Shown: positions 36,554 through 48,900 of the stretch, one piece after another
Position numbering within the stretch: the first letter of the stretch is position 1
How the letters are laid out: every line of letters begins with the position of its first letter
Assembly (NCBI GenBank): GCA_037903355.1
Contig: JBAJFE010000008.1
Location: 62,001-126,000 of the forward strand
Source of the DNA: Trichuris trichiura
Taxonomy: Eukaryota; Nematoda; Enoplea; Trichinellida; Trichuridae
Direction of reading: 5' to 3'
Length of the DNA: 64,000 nucleotides
Position numbers and translations under genes: made by a program
Notes under the pieces: model-generated
The model's input: only the letters and a program-made list of their open reading frames with translations
What the model was told of the DNA's origin: nothing
The model's database searches: none

Positions 36554-38259
36554 CTATGGATCCACAATAGGTTTTGATGACGTCACGTGATTATGCTGAG
36601 CAGCCATAGCTACATCTTTAACATGCATATACCAATCGTCAACATTGATGGACAGAAGACTTTTTGTAAAATTTTGCAATGGTACCATAGTGGGCAGGTC
36701 GTCTATACGTTCCATAAGAGTTGCGGCGGCGGGATAATAAAGCAGATCGGCGGCAGTTGTAGAAGACTCGTCAAATCTGCTATGCTCACCAGCGGCATTG
36801 TCAGCCTGAAAGGGTACAACCGCGTCGGAATGATTTTCAATCTTAACACTCTGTTTCAACGATATCCCGTAACGTTTTTTGAAATTGTGCAACCAGTGCT
36901 CGCTGAACATGCACCGGGCCGACTTGTACGCGTCGTGGAACGTCTCAGGGCAAAGTTCAATTGCCAATCGTTTAGCTTCGTCTTGCAACCAACGATTGGT
37001 CACTCGTTGTCCATCCAACCTTTTTTCGCATAGTATCCGATTGAGAAGTTGCTCAACTTGAGGAAACTGTACCTTTCGACCACGTTTCACCTGACATTCC
37101 TGTCGGACCATTTGCTCGGTTGAATCGCAATCAATCTCCTCTTCAACTCTTTCCATCTTGTTAGCTATAGGCGGCGCTAAGTCCAACACTGCTTTTACCT
37201 GTTCGGTAGTTGACGCAGCGGATATCTGTTCAACATTGTCGGTCGTATCAATGATAGGTGGCGCTAGAAGCGGCGGGGGTGGGTTGGTTGCACTTTCCGG
37301 ATGACTCCAATCTTTGCTAAGGTTAATGTTGTATCGCTTTTTGAAATTGCAAAGCCAACGTTCGGAAAATTGGCACATTCCATTGAGCTCGTTGGGATGG
37401 CATGTTCGTTGTGCGATCAGTTTAGCCGTTTCCCGCAACCATCGATTGCCAACTTTGTTGCCGTCCCGCAGTTGAGCTCTGTATATGGCGTACAACTTCT
37501 TTTCAACGTTGGGAAATTGAGGTCTGCGTCCGCTGCGACCGGATTTCAACGAGCCCGGGCGACTTTGTTGAATTTTGTCAATCTTCTGCAGCCAACCGTT
37601 AAGCATCGATTTGGTTATTTGAAATTCCTTGCATGTACGATACTTGTTTCGTCCATTTTCGTTGTAGTACTTGATGGCCGTAAGCTTAAATTCCCTTGGA
37701 TAGGACATACGGTTGTTGCCCGCAACGGTAGTAGTACCCAAACCAAAAAAAAGCATTCCACTGCTTCGTCTGACGACGGGTGCTTGAATTTCAACTTGCG
37801 CGCCGCCGCCGCCGCCGGCTGATTCGGACGTTGTTACCTTTGATTGGCTATTGGATAAATTTTCGCCCAATTGAGCATTAAGCCTAGCAGTTGAAGGGCT
37901 AACAATAACGCTGATAGTACGTGACGTAGGTGAGGTAATCTCGTTGATGCCATTAGAATCCATAGCGTACGTCAGGCTGGTTAGTGCCTAAAATATGACT
38001 CGCTTCATGCAGGCCATCGTTTTAATACTGCTATGAGAGCGTTGCTATTTGGAGGGTATTGAACTGGGTCGTTGGCAGCGAGTACTTGCAGACCCGAAAC
38101 ATAAATTTTCTTCCCACCATTGAAACCGACTCCGTTCGCGCCATTCGTGCCATGCGCCGTAGATGCGGCCGTATTCGTCGCAATGCCCGGCGGTCGTTCA
38201 CTTGAACTTGGCACAACGCTTTGCTGTTTCTGGTAGAAAGTTCGGCTTTCAAGCGACAT
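36554..38259 (-). CDS. Brinker-type plus tandem CENP-B-type DNA-binding protein
   Basis: Two exons, 38259-38029 and 37987-36554 (41 bp GT-AG intron, phase 0), giving 554 aa. An alternative upstream ATG at 38388 is in frame but adds a low-complexity RARARAR stretch from an alternating CG tract, so I chose 38259. Domain order: an N-terminal Ser/Thr/Gly-rich region; a helix-turn-helix like the Brinker domain (YPREFKLTAIKYYNENGRN ... KSMLNGWLQKI); then two copies of a CENP-B/Tc5-type domain, the first with GRRPQFPNVEKKLY ... FSERWLCNFKKRYNI, the second with GRKVQFPQVEQLL ... FSEHWLHNFKKRYGI. No DDE transposase core is present. It is probably a nuclear DNA-binding factor, perhaps derived from a transposase; targets unknown. 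Confidence 0.82.
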
Positions 38260-41200
38260 CGGTAAGTTTTTCTTCTTTGCAGTCCGTAGCTGCCTTGACC
38301 TTGCGCGCGCGCGAGCGCGGGTAGCATTGTTGTCCCAGTAAAAGTTTCTCTCTCTCTCTCTCTGTTCTCCGTCCAAGCGCGTGCCCATTTCATTTCAGAA
38401 GCCCCCTTCTCTTCTGTGCCACCCGTCTGTCGGTCAGGCTGTCAGCGCAGGGTCTTTGCGGACGAATTCTTCAACCAGCAGGTCATCATCTTTCAGTTTG
38501 ACGATTTTCATCTTCTTTGTCCCTTACGAATCACTCACTCCCGGACGAATTCTAAAAGCGGCGCCTTGCACGCACCCGCTCACTTGACTCCTTTCTGCCT
38601 CAATGTCGTCAATCAAGGAACCTATTCAGGCAAGAATAAAGCGCCTCCTCCAAGTTAAACTATCACTCTTTCCTTCCGATACATAAATGTACAAGATGGA
38701 GAATTACCTGAGCGCCCTTTCCCGCTTTGACACTTTGCGTATACTGGTGGACACCTGTAACACCCTTAGAACTTTATGAATCGACCGTACTGTTAACCGA
38801 GCTTGTAATTATTAAAGCACCAACGCGATATGACTCATATACTGTAGTCTGCTCGTTTGGGTTTACGGAAATATTCCTAAAAGTATGGAACTTACGCCGG
38901 GATTCTCTTTGTCGGATAATTAAGTCGCAGCGTCAAACGTAGGCGCAATATTTTGAAAAACATTTGACCGCCAATGACGACAACAACAACAAAGACGTCA
39001 TTGGCAACGTTAGACGTCGCTTATTTGTTTTTAAAATGGAACGCCCTTCGAGTATTCGTTTACGCGGTCAACTGAAGCGTACAGCGGCAAACAGCCTGGA
39101 ACGAAAAAAACAGATAACGCAAAAATCGTTAAGGCTTCGTGTTCAACGGACTTAAGCCTAAACGTGGACGAGGATGAAAAGGAAAGATAGAGAAAATTTG
39201 CATAACATCTACCGGCGATGACTAATCAAAAATGGAACATAAGTTCACGGACGACTTATGAACTTGACGATAGTCGATTATGGCTCGGAGTCGTAATGTG
39301 ATAAAACGCGCAGTACCGAAAGAGCGCTCTACTACGCGTGTATACGATTACTAAGACCGCAATACCCTTTCGTCTAACGCAGGAAGAGAGCAAGTTAATT
39401 TCGATAGCCTAAAAAGGAAAAACGTTGCCTAAGCAACAAAGCCAACATGTCAAGTCGATAACTTCGCGTTCTGCTGCTGACCCATTCAAAAAACGAGCGC
39501 GCCTTTTGAAAATTCTGCATATGCAAATTTAGCAAAGCAGCTTATCAAATTTGGAAGACATAATCGAAACGGCGACGTTCCGTTAAAAAGCAAGTAGGCA
39601 ACATGTTAAACGCGGCGTTTTTTAAGGCGGTCACATCATGTACGTTCAATCAACCCGCTTTTCACCGAGTCAAAAAAAGAAACGAGTACTTACCAAACGC
39701 AGCAACGACGGGCTTCGCAAGCTTATCACTGTTCGTTCGCCGATCCACCTGTAAAGCATTTGATGGTTTATAACGCAGAAAACAAGTTTCAACCAACGCG
39801 CGTCTCCACAACTAATTTGCATACGCATATATTAAACAGTGCGCTTAATAAATTCATTGCCCAAAGATACGCGTTGCATTGTAGCTACGAAAATTCAATG
39901 AAAAAACTGTATAATAAGCTAACTTTGCGTTGCAGCGTACGTTAGCATCTGCGCGGCAGACGGAAGGGACGGAAAAAGTTATTAAAACCCCTCCGTCCAT
40001 TCATACGTAGGCAATCATATTTTACTTATGCAAATATGGACTTACAATAATTCTTAACTTAAGCGTAGAGGAAATCGTATGCAAATGACCCATTATTACG
40101 GCGACAATAGTCAGGGCAAATGGACTGACTTCATCCTGCTCTTTCCACGTCGTCATTGCAACATATCAATGACATTTCTGTTTTTGTTAATTGCAGCGAT
40201 TCACTACAGGCGAACGATCCTCGCAAGACGAAGAAAGCGAAAATGGAGTTTCCGAAATTGCCCAATTCGGAATGTTCCATTTTTGCCTCCATTAAGGAAA
40301 TGTATCGGTTAATATTTTAAAAAAATATTCAACAAAATGCAACGATTAAATCAAATAATACCTCCTCAATGACGTCACAACTGTTACGCCCGGGCTGCAT
40401 TGCGGGAGAAAAGCTTTATCGATACTTTTGCCTAGTTCGGATAGTATAACAACGAGGATACGGAGGGAGTGACGTATTCAAGCTTTCATACTTCCCAATT
40501 ATTCAAATTTGCTGGAAAGCAAATAAGCTCCAAAAGAGATTAATTATTTAATTTACTTAACCTTAACGAACATGCGATGGATGAGCAAAAAAATTTTAAA
40601 AATGCGCTAGCAGAAATATTGTTGTATACGCAGATTCAGTTGGGGACCGCCCTTGGATCTTCGCTGTAGTCGATATCAGCCTTTTAAAAAGTTTGGGCGG
40701 GAATATTACGCTGTCAACTTGGATGTTGTATCTTTGGGAAAGTGAAATAGGCAAATGTTCGATCGGGTTATGCGCAATGTCGGCCAGCCTCATCGACGGG
40801 TCACGCTGATCACATTTCGCAGTGTTGCAACACTTATCATTTTGGTTGCAATATAAAGTGGGTCCAACATTAGTCATCGGAAAATGAGTTCAAAGTACTC
40901 GAATGAATCTAAGCTAGAGCACTGCCAATTCATCCATGTCGTCCTTAAACAAACATTCAATTAATTTCACCTCATGCAAATTTATATCTTGAACAAAGGC
41001 ATATATATTTTTTAAAAAAAAGATATGCCATCAAGGGAGGCTGTCGCTGCTGGTGTGTACATATTTTTCACGCTTTTTTAAAATTATCGAAAGTACACAT
41101 GCGGCCGGCTCTGCCTAGCAAAGTTTACAATGATAGGATCAACTTGCCTAAAAGAAATCAGTTCAAGGACATGCGTACAATAACAAGAATAATAGCGGTG

Positions 41201-42977
41201 AGGAAAACGCTACCTCTGACCTTACGCGTTCCCAATTGTGCATCCAACTAGTTTGCTTATTTATAGACAAAATTACACAGCCGTAACGATGGAAGTCATT
41301 TTAGGAATCAAAGAAACCTACATCCTCTTCGATGAATTTCTGTTCGACGCTTAAATATGCGGAACAACTTTTCGTCCGTTGAAAGTAAGAAAAAGAACTT
41401 ATAATCAACGCAATGTTTGCGTTAAAATAAAATTCGTCGGAAAAGTAAGACTAGCGCTAAAGCTTTTTGGGAAATTTACCCAAACCGCTAAAAGTTGCTA
41501 AGGAGAACCTGAACATCTTTAAAACTCAAGCTGAATATATTACAGTAAAACTTCTTAATACGACGGGAAGCAGGCATACAGTTCCTTCGCCTATCTGAAC
41601 CGCGTTAATTGGAACATCTTTTCTTAAAGAAAAAAGGGCTCATAGGGAAGGCTTTTCACGAGGAAACGAAAAAGTACAATAGCTTACCGTAGTCGCTATT
41701 CACCACGGAATACGGATCAGCGTTGGGGGGCTTTGAACTAAAGCTGCTTTCGGCTCAAGCAGATCAAGCATCCTCTGAAAATAAAGCATACGTGTATTCG
41801 AAAAAACACCGTTGCAACAAAGAAGACAATTGTAGGCTCGTATCCGCGCCAAAGAATCGCGTATGTAGCAACAAAGAAATGGACACGTGTATATCACGGT
41901 TTGCACGGCGCTAAAATTTAGAAATAACTTATTTATGTGCCTAACATTGTACTAGGGCAAAAATAGTCGCTCTACGTCAATTTACACGCGCGGAAACAAA
42001 CAAGTTTTTAAGATACAGTGGTAGACATGATACGCAGGTATTAATTGTTAAGCAGCATCATTGCCAAGTGAAGGCAGTTTCTAATAGCCATCCGAGCTTT
42101 TTTTAGTTTGCAAACGCATTTGCCGAAACAGATGGTCATTACAATGACCTTGATTTAACTACCATTTTTTTCTGCGAAATGAAGTAATTCTCTAATCAAT
42201 CAATAAACTAAAGAGCCAACGGATGGCCATATTGAAACTTACTTAGTCTCCCGAGAACATGGATGGCATATTGGCTCCTTAACCGTCGTTTACCTTATGC
42301 TGGCCATTTTTGGACAAACGTATACCGGAAGCGCTTTGCATCGACGAACTACAAATAAAAACGCTCCGCTGAAAAATAACCATAAACAAACGCTTCAGCA
42401 CGTTATTGTTTTGTTATGCCGTCACGGATAAGTCCGACCGAAACGCATTGTTTTATATTGGTACCACTTTACGCGTACGGTTGTAGTTCATGCTGTACCA
42501 TCGGTGTCCTTGGCTTTCGAGCTTTTCAAATATTCCCTTTTATTCTTAGAAGATCACTTCCATCTGCTAAATTAGGTTTGCGCTTTAAATATGCCTAAAA
42601 TTAACGGGCAATCCATTGCCCATTATTAGTTGCGTTGTTCTATTCTATTCTATTGTTGAGCACGGTTGTATTGCTCTCCAGTTTTCCTCAACGGTTTGTT
42701 GCGAATAATTGCTCGCTTGATACGTTAGCAGGGAGTTATCCTTTGCGGACGTATTCAACGGAGCTAAAGTGGGAGTACGATCATCATTTCCCGCCTTGGG
42801 ACAATCGCCTATTGGCAATGAAGTCCTCAAAATGCAAGCTCGTCATTTTAGCTTGTCTGTCTGCGTAGAGTAATTGTAGAGTTTTTTTTTCATATTTTAG
42901 TTCCACGCGCGGTAGTTTCAAGTTTCGGTCGTTCTCGTAATTTTAAAAATTCGTCTCCGCTCAGAAAGTCGACTTGA
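38260..42977. other. Intergenic between divergent HTH and APC genes
   Basis: About 4.7 kb separate the starts of a minus-strand and a plus-strand gene, so both promoters should lie here. Simple sequence includes a CT run at 38346-38361. An open frame at 40596-40877 (-) has a Cys-rich start (CNQNDKCCNTAKC) but no splice or family support. I see no other gene. Confidence 0.5.
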
Positions 42978-45900
42978 ATGGCGAGCAGTTCCTCCTGCGG
43001 AAACCAGGAGACCGACATGTCTTCGAACAAATGTTCAACAGCGGACAATTGGCTCTCCTCCGTGGAAGGCGCTCTTTTGCCGCCAGACGATAGGCGGGAC
43101 GAGCAAGCCCAAAATGGCGCCGAAATAGCCGACCGCTCGATTCAGTTACCCAGCCAAAAGGTAAATTATTACTACAAATCATTTACAGCTCAATTTTTAT
43201 TTGCCAACACAGCTGGCCATGGTATTTTCGTTGCTATCCATGCTGAGCACGCAAAGTCGTCGGGAATCGACCGAAGCATTTTTACGAATGTCCAGAGAGC
43301 CGGACCAATGCGCTTTGATGAGACAATCAGGTTAAATGATCTTTTCGCTCACGCAAACTTAATTTCCCTGCGTAATAACGGTTTTTATTTCCTACCGTAA
43401 CTAGTAAATGAAAAGCAGGTACTGTTTTTAATATTTCGCCTTCGTTGCGTTTGCAGGCGGGAAAGTTGCGCAACATTAATGCTTTAGACTTGTTTAACAT
43501 TGTTCTTATTTATAGGCTGTTTGACGTTAATTGTTCGCCTTCTCCATCCCTCCGATTCCATATCCTTGCTGCCGGACAGCGAGGACGTTGACATTTTCGA
43601 CATGGCCAGCGAAACTCTACGCAACGTAGTTGCCATCCAAAAGGATAGCGTTGTCAAAGATCGAGAAACAAAGATTTTACGATGCGTTGAACAAACCCGT
43701 ATGTACGTGCTGCATCTTCGTTTCGAAAGCAGAAGCATTTCCCGTTTTGGTAAGCTTTATAAAAATTCTTATTCCCTTTAGCCCGCTTATTTTTTTTCTT
43801 TTGGTTGCAGTTTCGTGTACGATAGAGAAGGAGACGCTTACCGCCGTAGTCTCCTTAATGAAGTGGTCATTTGAAGAGGAGAATCGCTCGACCACTTGCT
43901 TATTTGGTTCGTATGCTCTTCTCATCGCGTATTCCGATGCACAATCTCATTGTAGGCGGCTTGGAAGCTATATGCGATGCTTTGGTGATGGATCAGCAAG
44001 TATACGGAGCAACGCCTTCCGAAAGTCATCTACTCTTACGAAAGTACATCGGTATGACCCTTACCAACCTGAGCTACGGTTCCGCGCAGAGTAAACGTCT
44101 GCTTTGTGGCAACGTTGACTACTTAAAAGCTATAAGCTCACAGCTTCAATCGACGGACGATTTGAAGCAGGTATACTGTATACAACATTGGTATATTCAC
44201 TTTCGTATATCCGTTAGGTATACGCCAGCGTATTGCGCAACCTCTCTTGGAAAGCGGATCAGTCGAGCAAGATAGCGTTGAAAGTTAATAGGACAGGTAC
44301 GCTTTTGGTTGTTGCGGCATTGGGTGCCAGAAAGGAAACGACCATAAAGAGTATCCTGTCGGCATTGTGGAATATAACTTCTCACTGCGAGGAGAATCAG
44401 TCGGAAGTGTGCGAGATGCCTTCGGCTATTGAATTTTTGGCCACTACGCTAAAGAGCAGTTGGACTTCGGGCAATACGGCCATTGTGGAAAATTGCGGCG
44501 GCATACTGCGCAACATATCAGCCTGTATTGGAGTACGCGATGACCTTAGGCAGATTTTGCGCAGAAAGGGTTGTCTGGAGTTGCTGGTTGAACAATTGGA
44601 GGCCGAAAACCCGACCGTCGTCAGCAACGCTTGCGGTACATTATGGAGCTTGGCCTTGGGTTGCCCGCGCGATCAGAAGGCATTATGTCAACTGGACGCT
44701 ATACCTTTGCTGAAAAAATTATCCGAATCCAAGCACGCGTTGATACGCCTAGGCAGCATGGCTACGTTGAAAATATTGCATACGTTTTGCCTAAGTCAGT
44801 CGAGTCCTTCCAATCGCGAACGATTTTGCTCGGCTGAATTTCGTAAGTGTAGCCTTAGCCAACCGACTTCTCGCGATCGTACTCCAGTAAGGGGTCCTTT
44901 GTCATCGTCCAATAGCTGTGGCAAAGCAGCGGGTGATTCGTGTTCCGCCGACGAAGGATCAGCTACTTCTTCCTCGTCTTCATCCGCTCGCTTGATGGGC
45001 AGATTTCCCGTACGTTGTCCCATCGAAGATACGGATAATCAAAGTTCCTGCCGCTTCAATCGCCCGTCTCCATTATCTCCATGTTCGACAACCAACTATC
45101 GCCCATTGGCACCCCTCGACAGGGGAACCGCCAATGGTCAACCAACAGAGACGATCCAGTTGGAAGAGGTGAAGGAAAATTGTTTCGGCGTAACCGTAAG
45201 CTCCAGAGAAGGCGGCGAACAAAGGCGCCAAGAATCAATGGAAACACTGAAGCGCTTTGCAGTCGAAGGAACGCCCATTCATTTGTCAAGGAGATCGTCC
45301 CTGAACAGCCTGCAAGCCGTCATGTTCCAAGAAGAGCAGCCGTACACCGACAAAACTGCCAAAATTGCCATTACGAATCGTCACGGCAGAGAGGTAAAAA
45401 AAAATCACGAGATAAGATCGAATTTTTAAAAAAAAAGCATCTTTCTTCCTACTGTAGAAGAAATGCAGGTTCTTTCCCGTTAAGTATGCGGCCATTCTGC
45501 CCTCAGCTAAGCCTAAGCCAAAATATATGCCTTACGTTTAGGTTCGGGCTTAGAGAAGGGCTGAACCGCCAAAAAAATGTCAGCTTTGTTAAAAAGGGAC
45601 CCTTATGTTTTTGCATGCGTATACGCAACGGGTTTTAAAGTGTTGTTGATAACTTTTTCTTTTTTTAAAAAAAGGATACAAAAATCGAAGAAGCCAACGC
45701 TTGCGTACTTAGCCCTATGATGTTCTCGAGGCATAGCTCCGTTGAATCGTTGAACAGTTGCGAACTTCACTCGGTGCATAGTACTGTTTATTCCGAGTAC
45801 AGCTGCTATCCAACGGCGCTTGTATCGCCCAGCGACATACCGGATTCGCCCAATCAGTCCGTGATGCCAAGTCCTTTTCCGAACAACGACAAAACATTGG

Positions 45901-48900
45901 AAAAGAATACCGAAGACGACATCGACGACGACTCGGCGGTAGCTGTAATAAACGACTCTGAGGCTGCTCCGAACGCTGCTGACTGCGACGACCCGTCAAC
46001 CCTTATTGTGGACGATGTTTTCGATCAACCGCGCGTCTATCAAAATGAGGGTTCAAGTCGTGGTGGATTAAGCTCCGCGTCCAGTTTGAGCGCTCTCACC
46101 GTCGACGTGGACACAAAGCTAAAGCCTACGTCCGTATGCGATATGTACGACTTAAGAAGTTGCATTCGATCGGCCCAACCAAGCAAACCTCAATCTGTAA
46201 AGCATTTACGGGTTTCTCCATACGCGCCGCCCGTTGAAAAGGGCGTTATGGTAAAGGAGGATGATGATCCAAGCAAATCTTATTTTATTGCCTACGATAA
46301 GAAGGATTCTGCGGGCGCCTATGATCCCACGGACGAAATAGTGCGACGTTACGCCGACGAGGGCAGCGAAGTGCCCGGTATTCAGGAAAATAGCCAAGTT
46401 ATAAAAAATGGAGTTTTGCCACAGTCAGACCAGGTATCGACCGTCCCTGAGGAGCCTAATCCGTCTCCCCCTTCAATCCAACCGGAAATGGATCTGACTT
46501 CCGAGATAGGCGACGTCTCCGTAGCCGATATACATTCCTTGATCAGTATGGCGATGCCAAAACCGAAAAGTTCAAAATTATCTGCTCGTCACGTCGATAC
46601 TGTCACCACCCCATCGTCCAAAGGTCCCATCATTAGTAGTAGCACGTCGTTTGCCCAGAAGAAGCTTGTTCACCGGAAGGAGAATACGGTGACGAAAAGC
46701 AAGCAGCAAGCAATGACCAACGAGCCTCGAGTGGTAGAAGGGCGAACTACGCTTCCTTGCCGCAGGACGACCCCTTCGTCCGGGTCTCCAACAGCGATAG
46801 CACCCGCTGAATCACCCATTGCTTCCAGTACGCCCCGCTCGGACAAAAGCACTCGCAGCGAACTGAGAGAATGCATATACAGCGCTTTCCCAAAACCCCA
46901 ATGGCACAGAAAACCAAAGCCATTCGAAAGTCCAAGCAGTGGCACCACTTCGTCCAAGCGATCTGGTAAATATATCCCGACCATTACGAAATTAATTTTA
47001 AAAAAAAAATATATATATATATACACGTTTGAAGTTAGGCGTTGTATAGAATAAGTAGGAAATTTGCATAATCCCGAAAATCTTTAGGCAATGTACGCGA
47101 CGTGTATTTGTCTCGTACATTTCCTGAGCTTTTCATACAATGCCTAATGGCAAACGGGCAAAGTACTAAATCGACTTTTCTTGGCTATGCCTCTACAAGC
47201 CTACAGTGGCGACACCTATGGTAAAAAAGTGGCTTACTTTCCTTAGATGTTAGCTTAGGCTTAGGCGTAACAGAGTAGCCTACAGGAACGCGAAAGAAAC
47301 TTGCGTGCTTTGATCGTGTTCTAAGCCTAAGCCTAAGCCTAAGTATATATAGCCACTAAGTAGCGAGAAAACAGGACACTGCCCGGTAGATGTCGCCACT
47401 ATAGGTTTGCAGGGCCGTAAGTAGCAAGACTAATTCTCCATTGTCTAAACATTTCAGGTTATGTGTATATATATAGTTATATAGTGTCTACTTCATACGG
47501 TATGTATTCTTGCCCGTTGATGGGTTCTGAAATTAAACCGAAGCAATTGCCCCACCAACGGATGGATGAGCAATTATTAAGGAAAAATACAGAACAAGTA
47601 CTTAAACAGTTCGGAGCTTTCGGGACTAACCTTATCCCGTCGTCAGCGATGGTGGTAATGGTACTTTTACTACGATGTTAGGGTATTTATAGGTACTGAG
47701 GTATCAGGCTATGTTCGACCATCCGTGAACACCGCCAAACTCTGGCACACCACAGAGTTCTATTACGAGATATCTCCTCTTCTGTCGAAGCGACACTAGA
47801 TCGTCGCACTTTCTCCCTGCTACAATTCCATACTCAAGAGGCTTGCACGGGTATCAGAATTGAACAGGAAAAAGTGTTATCGAGAAAGTTGGAGAAGCTT
47901 TACTGTGGCCAATCCTGGTCCTTTACACGGTCCAGCAGACACAGCACGACGGTGGACACCGACCTGAACGAGGTCGTTGTAAACCTCAGTTCTACTAGCC
48001 TCACTCCATTAGAAAGTAACGTCCTCTCCAAAGGTCTCAACTTCGTTCCTACCCCTAAGACGGTGCCTTTCCTTGACGTCATAGCGTCTACAGAAATGAG
48101 CCTAACTAGGACGGAACCAAGTAAGGCGGATGAGATTAAAGGCGTCATTTCGGGTTCATTGTGGCATATGGACAGATCTGTAAAGCATAATCTCAGCCGC
48201 GTTGAGAGGGACGTAGTTAATAAGCTAAAAAAGAGGGACGATCTAATTGTCACCAAGGCTAATAAAGGCAATGTAGTGGTGCTTTTGGACAAGACGCATT
48301 ACGTGGACAAAATGTTGTCGTTATTAAACAGCACCACTTACACTCCCATTCAGTCAGATCCAACTCCACAGGCTAGGCTAGAGCTGAGGAACATCCTACA
48401 GTCCGTCGCAGAACTATCCAAGGAGAATACCATCACCTCCATCCGAAAAAGGTTGTACTTCAAGAGTAACACCGTGTGCCCTCAGCTATACGGCCTTCCA
48501 ATGGTCCACAAACCTGGGGTACCTTTGAGACCAGTTGTGTGCAGTGTAAACAGCGTCACATCGCAACTGTGTGTTTACCTCAAAGGTATCATCCAACCGT
48601 TGACCGGAGGAAGGGACTCTCACGTAACCAACCACAAGGACTTCTGCGCTTCCCTGCGCTCATACCACGTTTTTGAATCAGACTTCCTGGTAAGTTACGA
48701 CGTGAAGGATCTCTTCACCAGCATTCCCATTTCACACACCCTCAACAGACTACAAACCCTTTTGAACAAGGACAGCAGCTTAAGTGAGAGAACTAAGCTG
48801 TTTCCTTGTCAAATAGTAAAGTTAGTCTCGTTCTGTATGTGTGAAGGGAACTACTTCAGGTTCCAAGAAAGCTTCTTCCGTCAGAACGAGGGAGCACCAA

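Noticed and set aside
36587..37822. Plus-strand open frames across the HTH gene
   Set aside because: They are antisense shadows of a long minus-strand frame with clear domains.
40596..40877. Minus-strand frame with Cys-rich start
   Set aside because: Single isolated frame with no motif, no splice partners and no poly(A) context.
43457..43487. Acceptor at 43457 as start of the second APC exon
   Set aside because: From this point the frame needed for the Arm repeats meets a stop (TAG at 43485-43487). The acceptor at 43488 keeps phase.
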